Source: Musa acuminata AAA Group (lineage: Eukaryota; Streptophyta; Magnoliopsida; Zingiberales; Musaceae). From it: a DNA stretch of 64,000 nt. Of the stretch, positions 48,401-58,404 are shown one piece after another (positions within the stretch are counted from its first letter, which is position 1; the number at the start of each line of letters is the position of its first letter). The position numbers were made by a program, and so were the translations under genes. A model generated the notes under the pieces. The model saw only the letters and a program-made list of their open reading frames with translations. It ran no database searches and had not been told where the DNA came from. The stretch covers positions 28,276,501 to 28,340,500 of the forward strand of contig NC_088348.1 of assembly GCF_036884655.1 (NCBI RefSeq), read 5' to 3'.

Positions 48401-51139
48401 TATCCTCTTCCTTTTTTGTTTCCAACCTGGTTATCTTCATGAAAAGGAATCAGACAATTGGATATGTGTTCAACTCCAACTCTCACAACTTGTCCCTGCA
48501 ACTGATCAACAACCATATCCTATTGCTCTTCCTCGAGTAACATATTATTAACTTCTTACCTAAATTATTTTTGCTTGTTCTGCAATAACAAATACGAGGA
48601 ACAATCAAGTATTCCATCAGAACATTCATGCAATTTGGTTAATGACACCAAACATGAAATGATAACCATGTGAGTGAAAATGTGTGCCAAGTCAGTTGTG
48701 ATGAGGCAGAAGGCTTCACATATCAGCAAAAACCTAGTGCCAGCATAAGCTTCAGAATTATCAAGTATTAACATCCACAAAAAACTGAACATCAGTTATA
48801 AAGGAGCAAACTTATAACAAGGCATACCATCTGCAGACCACCAATCACCATCTCTTTTTTCAGAATGGGAAAGCTTCTCGATAATGGACAGTCCTTCACT
48901 CCAGATGTTATGACCACCATGAATCCAGATATCTGTGGCATGAGCAAGTGGACGGGAACTTCGGTTATAATACAATCTCACTCTATCACCTCCTTTGAAA
49001 AAATTAGGCTCTATTTGCCATATATGGCTAGCAGATTCTGAAGTCGATTTCATCAAATGATGCAAACGATGCCTTTGTTTCTCTGCCTCGACCTTTGCTT
49101 GCGCTTTGTCAGCCTCACTTGCAGCCTTTTCTGCTTCCTTTCGGCGTTGTTCGTCAGCCTGCCTTTCCTTTTCAGCTTGCTCTGCAGCAAGTTTTTCAAT
49201 TTCCTTGTGTTTTTCTTCAAGTAAGAGATCTTCAAAAGCAGTTTCATCCATACCACCTTCTACAGGTAGAGAAAAATCCTTTGAATTATTATTCTCATAT
49301 GCATCAGCACCATTAAAAAACACAAAATCCACTTTATATGCTTCCTTGGGCACAGAAAGTCGACAAGACCACCAATCCCCTTTAAGATCAGTTTTCTGCA
49401 GCTTTTCAGTAAAAAAATGCCATCTCCAACCATTGTATGCACCCTTGATCAAAACATCAGGTTCATTTGCTAAAGCTGATAAGCTTCGGTTAAAGAAAAT
49501 TTCAATAACTTGGTCAGGATTCACCACTTGTGGAACAACAAATACTATAATCCCTTCTGAAAAATTTTCATCAGCAAGATTCTCCAATAGCTGCCTTTGT
49601 GCTTTTGCTTCCATATCTGCCTTCAGTTTGAGCAGTGATTCCTCCATATCTAACACGGCATTTTCTGTACTATCATGAACTTCAGCCAGTTCCTCCACAT
49701 CACTGATATCCAAACTACTCTCATCCACAGCTTGTTTTTCCTCCACTTCACCAGCTATTTCTGTCATTTCTGCTATGGTTATTCTGCCTATCTGATTTTT
49801 AACATAAATCATTTGTTTTCCCACTTCACTGAACTGATCAGCCGTGGTCTCCTCCACAATTCCCGCCACACCGAACTGATCAGCCATGGTCCCCTCTCCA
49901 ATTCCCGCTTCACTGAACTGATCAGCCATGGTCTCCTCTTCAATTCCAGCATCACTGAACTCATCAGTCGTGGTCTCCTTTCGAATTCCCACATCATTGA
50001 ACTGGTCAGTCGCAGTGTCCTTTCCAACTCCCACTTTGCTGAATTGTTCAGTTGTGATCTCCTTTCCAATTCCATCTTCACTGAATTGGTCAGTCATGGT
50101 CTCCGTTCCAATTCCTTTGTTGCTATGATCAACTACAATATTTTTATATCTCAGAGCAAGTCCATCTCCTTCGTTCCCAACATCAGCTATTTGTCCATCA
50201 GTTTCGGTATCGTCAGGAGAATCAGAAGGCATGTCAGTGAAAATTTGTTGATCTGTCTCATCATTCCCCTGGCCTTGTTGCTCCGCTTCCTCCAGTATAT
50301 CTATTCTCCTTTTGACTAGATTGCTTGACATTCTTGAAGTTGGAACAATTTCAGCAGACTGTGCGTCACCAGTAACTTTTCTATCAGTTGTTCCGCTGCT
50401 AGAAATTGCAGGTTGTTTAGCACCAGAACTTCCAGACACTTCTTCTTCTTGAGCGTCATTTTGATCTTTCTTTTGAGTGCTCGTTCCAACTTGCGGCCTA
50501 GGTGCAAATCCTTTCCGAGTCGACGCTTTGGTCCCGGGAGTCAAGGTCCTTCTCGGGCGCCTGCCTGCAGAATGCAACTCGAAAACATGAAGATTACACA
50601 TAGATAAAGAAGTCCTCGACTTCAAGTGACACAAGAACCACTGACCTGAACTTGCCAGCATGCAAGGGGTAGTCCCGATTCTTGTAACTTCTCGAAACCC
50701 TAACGTTGACTGGAACAAAAATAGAAAGATAACCCAAGATCAGAATAAACAGAACCGTCATCATTCCAGACACAGTCTGCAATGAAGCAATTTTCAAGAA
50801 AAAGAAAGTGATTCGGCATTCACATGGACAGAATAGCAAACCATATTCGAGAACTGAAGTCTGGCCGCGCAAATCAATATAATATGTAAACCAAATGAGA
50901 AAACAAGCGAACAAACCAGTTCAAAGATTCAAGAAAATCAAGAACCAGAATTGAGATCAGAATCATTGCGTAACCCAACACCACAAGGCGCGAGCTACCA
51001 GTGACAAGAGAAATAGCTCCGACTCAGACGGCAAGCGGCTTACGTGGGAAAAGAGCCCATGAACCGGCCTAATCCGGAAGCGGGTGTGCTCCGGGACCGC
51101 TCTCGGGCAACAAATCGGCCTCTGAGGCTGGAGAGACAT
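29708..51139 (-). CDS. SS3: Starch synthase III, plastidial (DULL1-type)
   Basis: Transfers glucose from ADP-glucose to alpha-1,4-glucans, building amylopectin chains in plastids. Sixteen exons: 51044-51139, 50646-50709, 48828-50564, 46836-47050, 46435-46705, 44498-44673, 42546-42653, 41476-41585, 40126-40231, 35462-35632, 33368-33496, 31717-31899, 31413-31544, 31212-31323, 30447-30570 and 29708-29837. Phases close throughout, giving about 1287 aa. The start ([14 protein letters not shown]) fits a transit peptide. A variable region holds seven 14-residue repeats (about 205-302). Three CBM53-type starch-binding modules follow at about 392-490, 568-680 and 735-840, separated by charged coiled-coil-like segments. 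The GT5 catalytic region starts at [20 protein letters not shown], with the ADP-glucose motif KVGGLGD at 853-859, HCHDW, and EPCGLTQ with RTGGLYD near the end. The last intron appears to start with GC (AACAG|GCACGT). Confidence 0.96.
33729..34309 (+). mobile_element. hAT-type MITE, copy 1 (SS3 intron 10)
   Basis: A 581-bp element bounded by CAAGGATTG and CAAACCTTG, flanked by a perfect 8-bp direct repeat ATACAAAT (33721-33728 and 34310-34317). Subterminal ACCG/CGGTA words (GGTACGGTACGGTA, GAGCGGTATCATTCGG) form imperfect inverted ends. A short (AT)n tract lies about 100 bp inside the left end. No transposase is encoded, so it is non-autonomous. The 8-bp target duplication points to the hAT superfamily. 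Confidence 0.85.
37071..37659 (+). mobile_element. hAT-type MITE, copy 2 (SS3 intron 9)
   Basis: A 589-bp relative of the elements at 33729 and 39356 in the same orientation. It starts CAAGGTTCGTAATTTTGTAC and ends GAAATTAAAATCCTTG. The flanks CTTCAAAA and CTTACAAG are only partly alike, so its target duplication has decayed or the ends are off by a base. It contains a long (AT)n run at 37163-37216. Confidence 0.8.
38316..38393. repeat. 45-bp tandem duplication in SS3 intron 9
   Basis: The word GCAATGTCAATATAGCTTAG, continuing identically to TATAAGT, occurs at 38316 and again at 38361, with a short spacer that differs slightly. Confidence 0.9.
39356..40017 (+). mobile_element. hAT-type MITE, copy 3 (SS3 intron 9)
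   Basis: A 662-bp element starting CAAGATTCGTAATTTTGTAC and ending GAAATTAAAAGTCTTG, with a perfect 8-bp target duplication TTTAAGAT (39348-39355 and 40018-40025). Its right part is nearly colinear with copy 2 (GGGCGGTCCGC, GGCAAACCGGTACGTACCG). The left AT block (39452-39536) has expanded into alternating (TA)n and GTATG units. Short open frames here are microsatellite artefacts. Confidence 0.87.
40340..40690. repeat. Degenerate transposon-like sequence in SS3 intron 8
   Basis: Recurring GGGTTGGGTC, TTGGGTCAGGTT and TTGGGTTTGGGT words on both strands, unlike flanking intron sequence. The right part resembles other degenerate sequence in this gene at 45100-45430. The family is not recognised and no ends were found. 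Confidence 0.35.
44895..46310. repeat. Cluster of decayed transposon fragments in SS3 intron 5
   Basis: 44895-45080 has GGTGCATACCAGTCTGTACC-type words reminiscent of the ACCG-rich MITEs in this gene. 45470-45550 (GAGGTTCTAGGTGCTTA) and 46230-46300 (GCCTCACCTAGGGCCCC) look like remote inverted ends of another DNA element. The stretch between them holds a broken acidic frame at about 45790-45900 on the minus strand. No intact ends or target duplication were found, so this is a weak call. Confidence 0.3.
48169..48266. repeat. 69-bp-period direct duplication in SS3 intron 3
   Basis: AAATGATCATACAACAAATC followed by ACCAAAAT occurs at 48169 and 48238. On the minus strand this doubles the peptide [10 protein letters not shown] within a chance intronic frame. 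Confidence 0.9.
49819..50112 (-). repeat. 42-bp coding minisatellite, seven units, in SS3 exon 3
   Basis: Seven consecutive 14-codon units with consensus I-G-x-E-T-x-T/A-D-Q-F-S-x-x-G; examples are [14 protein letters not shown] and [14 protein letters not shown]. The block is exactly 294 bp and in frame, so unit gain or loss would change protein length without a frameshift. It is acidic and lies N-terminal to the first starch-binding module. Confidence 0.97.
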
Positions 51140-51345
51140 CGCCACTGCCGCCGCTCCAAGATCACCCGAGTGATCGAAGGGAAGGGAAGGGAAGGGAAGG
51201 GAAGCGATCGACGCGGGACGTGGATACTGGATCGAGCGGCTGAGGACTGGGAATTGGGGTCGGGGTTTCCTCTCGAGGCGTTCGCACGAGTGGACTACGT
51301 TGGCAGAGGTGGATGACGGCAACGATGAAGCTTTGGGAAGGGGTT
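51140..51345 (-). promoter_or_regulatory. SS3 5' leader and core promoter region
   Basis: GC-rich sequence directly upstream of the SS3 ATG includes five GAAGG units (about 51176-51204), which read CCTTC on the sense strand. Pyrimidine-rich leaders are typical of highly expressed plant genes. AT content rises sharply beyond 51540, which puts the core promoter near 51200-51500; no single TATA box can be assigned. Confidence 0.45.
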
Positions 51346-51539
51346 TAATTTAGAGGGCTTAAGCCACCATTTGATGTGGTGGTGCTAATGATGAGCTATT
51401 CTGATGGCACGAGATATCTGGGGGAAAGCGAACCAGCTTTCGGATGGGACAGGTGGCGTGATATGGGACAAGACGCGTATAGTTCCCGCTTTGTCTTGTG
51501 GGGTTCGTTGGAAAGGCTCACATTAATTAAAGCCCTCGG

Positions 51540-51582
<43 letters not shown>

Positions 51583-51843
51583 CAGTGACTTCAAAAAAAA
51601 AAAGAAAGGAAAATCTCGAGTTTTAGATTCTTTCGAGATAGCATCCTCAGTTTCAAAAATATCGAGGGTTCAATAGATTATAATTTTTTTAATATAATAA
51701 TAATATTTTTTTATTATTACTGAATTAAAAATATTATAATTTTATTTAAAAATATTATAATTTAATTCTAATTAATTTAATTTTCATAAATATTAATTGC
51801 TAATTTTTATTTATTTATTAAAGTTTCATAAAATATTTTAAGG

Positions 51844-51879
<36 letters not shown>

Positions 51880-52192
51880 AAAAAAATTCACATCTAACCC
51901 TATAAAAAAAATATATCGGATGAATAATGATTCAAAATAGAAAACAAACTAACTTAGCAACCTTAATGGGCTTTCATATATATTCTTATTAATTTAAAAA
52001 TAAAATTATATATTATTTTTTAATAATTATATATATTCATAAAAAATTATAAACTAATATAAAAATATTGTAACTAAACGAATTCACTTTATGTACAGTT
52101 CATAATCGGTTCATCCTATGAATTAGTCGATCATCGATGAAAAGGGTTAAAGACTTAATGTCCTTTATCAAAATATATTTTTGAGATTAAAA

Positions 52193-52230
<38 letters not shown>

Positions 52231-52882
52231 AATAGCGATTTCTCGAAAAAAAGGTTTAAGTTTTAGATTTACTTCGGCATTGTCGTTTCCAGTTTATGGT
52301 GTCTTAAAATGTCAGAAATAACCTCACTAATAATTGAAGGATTTAATTTTTAAGTTGTTCATCGAAACCCAATTAGATTGAACTAATTAGACTAAACTAC
52401 TTTTGAATAGGACTACAGTATCTTAGTTCAATCGAATCGGTTAGCTTTTTCTTTATTATTGAACTAAAAATATTATAACTTTATTCAAATTCTTACCAAC
52501 ATTGATTATTTTATTTATTAAAGTTTTATAAATTATTTTAGGGTTTTAAATACATATTTGTATTAGTTTTAGAATAAAAATATGCAAAAAAATGGACTTC
52601 ACCTCTACGGAAACTTAGAGAAAAATATTATAACTAATAAATAATGATTATATTCTTATTGGTTTGGAAAATAATAATAAAATTTTAATTTTATATTATT
52701 TTTTAATAGAGTTAGAATATCTTTTACATATCTAAAACTCACTATAACCCTATAAAAAATATTATAAATGAATCAATTCAGCCAACGTACTGACTTATGA
52801 TTGATTTACCTGAGACGGATATCTTATCATTGGGTTCTTTCGAGATTTAAGAAAAAGATGCAACTTTTGAAAAAAATATTAA
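51346..52882. other. AT-rich intergenic DNA with three (AT)n microsatellites
   Basis: Pure AT runs lie at 51544-51578, 51845-51875 and 52196-52228. The stretches 51630-51860 and 52400-52560 share words (TTATTGAACTAAAAATATTATAACTTTATT or close variants) and look like an old duplication. No gene is seen. Confidence 0.6.
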
Positions 52883-54396
52883 TGTATATTCATATATAAT
52901 CTTCTCGACCAATGATAATTCGATACATGATTGTATATATGACAATCTTATTGATATAAAGAAGACAAAACATATCTCCTGGTCTATCCATGTGGCTATC
53001 AACCCAAAATGGATGATCATCGATTATTCTCTAAATAATATTTCATAGAATATTTATCCTCTTTTGCCTAATATAAAAGGCTACATTTTATATAGTATTG
53101 GAGATTAGTTGTATTTGAGATTAGTTGTTTTTGTTTTTTCTAAATTTGCTTATGCATGTTGGGACTAACTTAAGCATCAAGCTCAAGTTGAAAAACCTAC
53201 TCAATTTTAATCGTCATGCATGTCATCGTCAAAATACATTAGTGGATCCACCTTAGCCCTCAAAGAGTTTTATAAACATTAGCAACCACCTCACTCCTCT
53301 TAGGCATGCCGACCCAAACCACATCAAACTTCCTTAGGCATCATTAATTTTTCTCATAACATTTTGGTGCCACTATCCTAATGGTGGCACCACTACATAT
53401 AGGAAGAGCGACAAGATAGTAATAACTTGGGGTTCACTAAAGCCCAAGTTAGCACCATTACGCATAGTCTGTTCAATATCGATCGATCTACGACATGTAT
53501 TAAACACTGATGGTATATCCACTATCAATAACTTGGTCAGATTCATCTTGGAGTAAGGCTCAACTCTGAATATGATGTGTGGCTCGACTTTGAATGTGAT
53601 GTGCAGGAAAACAATCTCGAGGGGAGAGATAGTATTTAGTGAACCTCATCAAGGAAAAGGCTATTAGGGTAAGATCGTTAGTCGTTAAACCTTGTGTCTA
53701 AACAATATCATAATAGAGGATGTCAGTATAGTTACTTATGTCAATCACCATAATAAAGGATGTTAGTGGGCCACAGTTTGCATCATTTCCAATAATGTCT
53801 ACACTTGTTAAGTGATATTTAGGATGACCGTGGTTGGAAAGTGCATATCGGTTAAGGTTCCCACTGAATAATAGAGGCTTGGGTCATTGAATAGACACTA
53901 GTACTATATGGGGGTCTGTGTCAAGATAGATACACCAAGTATCAGGAATGTTAGTTGTTGCCTCTCATGAGTGAAGGTACTATAGGTTGAAGGGTGGAGC
54001 ATCCTCGCTTGAACTCTTATTGAGTGGTTCGGTAGATTAACACTCCTGCAATATATAGCTCCCTATCTTTTTATTGCTCGAAGGTCCATTCATATAAAAG
54101 TCTAAAAAACTAAGTCATGGATCAAATATATAAAGCATCGGAGAAGGAGGGTTCAGATCGTATTCCAAGGAGACAAGTTGAGATCTGCATCGACTAGCTA
54201 GTCCTCGTTCAATTTTTAGATCACCTCTAAAGAGGAGAGTATCTCCTACGGTCAAAGCACTCCTCAAGGGTTAGTAAAAAGGCTATTATCTATGGGATGT
54301 GTCAAGTAGTTAAGGACAAAGCCCTAATCTCAATCAATCCCTACGAATAAAAAATGCTCCTTCCAACCCTTATTGTTTAATAGAGCAACCCTCACC

Positions 54397-55308
54397 TTAA
54401 AGCCCTCTTAAGGACTAAGATAGTAGTCATTGAGCCCTTTGCACAAGTAGGAGGGAAAAAACAACTTACAGGTTGGAGTTACACAGAATTCCCCGATGAA
54501 GATCATGAGATAAGTTGTGCAAATGAAGAGGGCCCTAACCGAGGTACTTGCTACCGGGACACTCTTAGGGTAAGTATTCCAATGACACTCGACATGCCTC
54601 TTTTGGAGTAAGGTTTCATGACCCAAGCCTAATAGGCTAATTGATTTATTAACTTCGTTTGACCAATCTACTAGCCAAAATACTTAAATTAAAGCTAATA
54701 ATAGCATACTTATCAAACCCTTATAAGTTAATTTTAATCATGTCTATTTTCGATGTTGGACTAATCAGAGGTGTTACAGTAAGCGTCCAAGTAATACTTG
54801 ATGTGTCCTTTGTTAGGGTGAATATCCAAAGCCCAATGTGCCCTTCTTGGGGTTAAAGCCCTCTTAAGGACTAAGATAGTAGTCATTGAGCCCTTTGCAC
54901 AAGTAGGAGGGAAAAAACAACTTACAGGTTGGAGTTACACAGAATTCCCCGATGAAGATCATGAGATAAGTTGTGCAAATGAAGAGGGCCCTAACCGAGG
55001 TACTTGCTACTGGGACACTCTTAGGGTAAGTATTCCAATGACACTCGACATGCCCCTTTTGGAGTAAGGTTTCATGACCCAAGCCTAATAGGCTAATTAT
55101 TTTATTAACTTCGTTTGACCAATCTACTAGCCAAAATACTTAAATTAAAGCTAATAATAGCATACTTATCAAACCCTTATAAGTTAATTTTAATCATGTC
55201 TATTTTCGATGTTGGACTAATCAGAGGTGTTACAGTAAGCGTCCAAGTAATACTTGATGTGTCCTTTGTTAGGGTGAATATCCAAAGCCCAATGTGCCCT
55301 TCTTGGGG
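54397..55308. repeat. 456-bp tandem duplication inside the LTR element
   Basis: Copies 54397-54852 and 54853-55308 both begin TTAAAGCCCTCTTAAGGACT and end GTGCCCTTCTTGGGG. They differ at only a few bases, so this duplication is much younger than the element that carries it. The paired 72-codon frames on the minus strand are a by-product. Confidence 0.95.
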
Positions 55309-56110
55309 TGAGTGTTTCAATGACACCCGATGCGCCCTTCTTATGCTGAGCATCCAAGCATTGTCGAATATATCTCTCTTGAGGTAAGTACCTCAATAGC
55401 ATCCAACATGCATCTTTCAAGGTGAGCATCCAAGCAATGTCCAATGTGCCCCTCTTGGGACAAACATATCAATAACACCCGGCGTGTCCCTCTTAGGGTG
55501 AGCATTCAAATAACACTTAATGTGCCCTTCTCAAGGTGAGTATCTTAAGGGGCAACTGATATGTCTCCATTGGGATAAGTATCCAAACAATACTTGTCTC
55601 GGGATGAGAGTCTCAATGGCACCCAATGTGCCCTCCTCCTCAACGAGCATCCAAGGTGTCCATCTAGTGAACACTCAAGGCATCCACCTCGACGAGTGTC
55701 TAAGATAATTAGGTCAATTAGTTCCTAACGTCCTTGATGAGCGATCGAGGCAACCAAGTCAGCTAGTTCTCAACCTGACCAGGTCAGCAAACTCCTAATC
55801 TCAACGTGTGTCTGAGTTGACTAGGTTGACTAGTCCCCTAACTCTACTAGGTTGGTTAGATTTTGACATTCTCAATGAGCATCCGAGGCAGCTAGGTCAA
55901 CCAATTCCCAACCTAACCAAGTTGGCCAGCTCTTGACCTCCTCGACAAGAATCCAAGTTGACAATGTCTGTAAGTCCCTAACCCAACTAGGTCGAATAGC
56001 GCCCGACCTCTTCGATGAGCGCCCAAGGCAACTAGGTCAATCAGCACCCAACCTCCTTGTTAAATGCACGAGACAACCAAGTCGGCCAGTGTCCAACCCG
56101 ACCAGATCAA
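55309..56110. repeat. Degenerate minisatellite block inside the LTR element
   Basis: From 55309 to about 55560, units of roughly 42-46 bp repeat the theme GGTGAGCATCCAAGCAATGT / CAATGTGCCCCTCTTGGG. From about 55670 to 56110 longer units repeat CGATGAGCGNCCGAGGCAAC, CAGGTCAGCCAG and TTCCCAACCTGACC. Units are diverged and no protein frame persists. Confidence 0.7.
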
Positions 56111-56689
56111 CTAACTCTCATCTGATCAAGTCAATCAAACATATGGGATCCCCTTTATTTCCACATAGTGTATGTGCTTACCCAATTACTATACTTCTAG
56201 ACCTCTCTAGAAGAGCTCTCAAAGTGCACATTCATAGAGAATAAATGATACAAGAAATCTTCTCGACCAATAACAACTCGGCACAGGGCCATATATGTGA
56301 TAGCCTGGTTGGCATAAATAAGATAAGAACTATCCCATTGTCTATCAATATGGACATCAGTCCAAAAGGAGTGATCAAGAGTTATTCTTACTAAATAATA
56401 TTTTATAAGATATTCTCCCTCTTTTACCTAATATGAAAAGTTATTATTTATATTATTACCAATGTTATATATTATTTCCTAAATTTATTCTATTCATATC
56501 GAGACTAATTTAAGTATTAGAGAGATCGAATTGGGATCTACCTTAGCCGTCGAAAGAGTTCTTAAGATACATCAATGGCTTAGTCATCCCTCTCATACAC
56601 ACGGACTAGAACCATGTTGAGCTAACTCAGGTGTCATTGACTTTTCCTTTCAATCGACTTGAGAATTTAATTTGCACAAGTAAAAATAT

Positions 56690-57090
56690 TTATCCTTTTG
56701 ATATTGTGTTTATATGATAAAATTACATACTTATTCTTAGAATCAATTTAACTCTACATTTGAGTTAAGCATGAATTTTATTATTTTTTGTTTATTTATT
56801 TATTGATATAACAAAATTACATTCATATCCCTCCAAAATCAATTATTCTTTATATTTATCACTCTAAATTTAAATTTAACATTTATTAGCTTATTTTTGG
56901 TGTATTTAGTAATTGATATAACAAATTGCATACATATCCCTCCCAAATCAATGATTGTTTTATATTTATCCCTTTAATTATGAGTTTAACATTTATTTTC
57001 ATATCTATTTATATGACAAATTTGCACACAAATCCGTTCAAAATCAGTGTTTTATATCTCTATAATTGAATTTGACATTTGTACCCATAT
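56690..57090. repeat. Degenerate tandem repeat, about 105-bp units
   Basis: Three to four AT-rich units share GATATAACAAATT, CATACATATCCCTCC, AAATCAAT and TTTATATTTATC followed by TTTAACATTTATT. They lie just outside the right LTR. Confidence 0.65.
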
Positions 57091-58159
57091 AAAAATATTT
57101 AAATACATTTGGATAAAATAATTAATCAAAATAGTACAGTATTCTAACTATTTAAAGTTTCCACTGGAAGCATATCTCTCTCGATAAGACTTTGAGATTT
57201 TTTAAGAATTTATAAAGATAAATTTTAATTCACTAATAATTAAGATTTATAAATCTTAATCCTAATTCATCAATGGTTCCTTAATCTAAATCCTAAGCCA
57301 TCAAAAAAATGAAATCAAATTAAAACTACTGAACCTTTTTCCAATGGCTGGAGTTCTTGAGGCGACCGATAACAGTATCAATATCTTTATTGCTTTTGGT
57401 GACCATGTTCTTCTTAACAAGTGGCAAAAAGATTCCGAGTTTTACTTGCATTATCACTTCGGGGAATGATGTTGATTCATCTGAACATCTCTTCGAAAGA
57501 TTCCTGCCGACATGTATTGTCACTGGGCACTGATGATAGAGCAACCTCAGAATTATTGATAGTACTACTACTTCTCATTGTGTTGACCACTCTATGGAGT
57601 CATTATATCTCCTGTTTTGCTATTCACAGACAAAGTCAGAGCCATCAGAAACAAATAAGAATGAAACATTTGCTAGTGGCATATTGTGTGTGAATAAGGT
57701 TGTTTAAGCAAGAGATAATAAGAACTCATGACATAGTACTGAAGGAAAGGGTGCACGGCTTCTTTCTAATTCACTGGTTTTTCTCCTTCTCACCTTATGA
57801 AATGAACAAATATCTATAGCATTTTCCTCAGATAAACATTAATAAGATCGATCTTGCTGGCACCAGAGAACAAAGCCCAATAAAGGATGCAAATGAATCA
57901 CCAAGAACGATAGTTCATTGCATTGAAATAAGTAGCTGCATTCAGAAGAACAAAGCAACACACGTAGATAAGTAAATGATGGTTCCCTCAGCAAAGGAAA
58001 CCCTTATTACCGAAGAGAAAATGGGAACTTAAAGAAGAAGACTACTAATACTGGACTACCAGCAAATTTATTTGAGACGGGCATGACACGCTGAACAAGC
58101 ACATATGGGCAATGAGCAGGAAGCACCTTGAGCGGCAGCATGGGCTTCGATTTAGCTCT
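57091..58159. other. Intergenic, downstream of the NLR gene
   Basis: No gene is recognised. Short frames at 57326-57693 lack domain resemblance. The right half is likely NLR 3' untranslated or flanking sequence. Confidence 0.4.
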
Positions 58160-58404
58160 TCATCTGCCTTTGGACACATGAACCTCCTGCATGGAACCTT
58201 GGCCTGTCTTCATCATCTGCTCACACATAAGTGAGAAACAGTGTGGTTACTTCTCTACGTCACTTCATAAACATGAAGGGTAAGCCATGCATTCATAATA
58301 TAGTACCTAGTTAGATGCATCATCCTGCTTGGCACCTTAGGCCATCTTTGACCTCTGCTCAGGAATAAGTAAAGGGTTGTGGTTACGTTTTCATCATGGC
58401 TTCA
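58160..58404 (-). other. Possible alternative 3' terminal exons of the NLR gene
   Basis: Within the last NLR codons, GACATCAAG|GTACTATC at 58471/58470 is a good donor. Downstream, GAGCAG|ATGATGAAG at 58216 opens an exon that stays in frame for 18 codons and stops at 58160-58162. A related segment with CTGAGCAG|AGGTCAAAG at 58354 would stop after five codons. The two segments share GCCTGTCTTCATC/GCCATCTTTGACC, CTGCTCA and ATAAGT in order, which suggests a local duplication. Use of either exon is inference. Confidence 0.4.

Larger units (their letters stand above)
52883..56652 (+). mobile_element. Old LTR-bounded element without polymerase genes (LARD-like)
   Basis: Two diverged direct terminal repeats are seen at about 52883-53356 and 56246-56652. 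They share CTTCTCGACCAAT, CCTAATAT.AAAAG, GGATC.ACCTTAGCC and a CATTGA/CATTAA...TTTTC end in the same order, and both begin TG and end CA. Directly after the left repeat comes AACATTTTGGTGCCACTAT, which resembles the primer-binding region of plant Gypsy-type elements. The 2.9-kb interior has no gag, protease, reverse transcriptase or integrase frame and is mostly tandem repeats. Target duplications were not found, in line with the strong divergence of the repeats. Confidence 0.6.

Noticed and set aside
48069..48440. 123-codon minus-strand frame with repeated [10 protein letters not shown]
   Set aside because: Lies inside SS3 intron 3; the repeated peptide comes from a 69-bp tandem duplication and no family resemblance was seen.
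49106..50319. Plus-strand frames of 190 and 214 codons
   Set aside because: They mirror SS3 exon 3; the apparent peptide repeats are the reverse complement of the 42-bp minisatellite.
54408..55082. Two near-identical 72-codon frames suggesting a gene pair
   Set aside because: They exist only because a 456-bp segment is tandemly duplicated; no start context, promoter or domain.
55309..56110. Regularly spaced repeats resembling a CRISPR array
   Set aside because: Repeat units are diverged, spacers are themselves repeats, no cas genes, and the DNA is plant nuclear.
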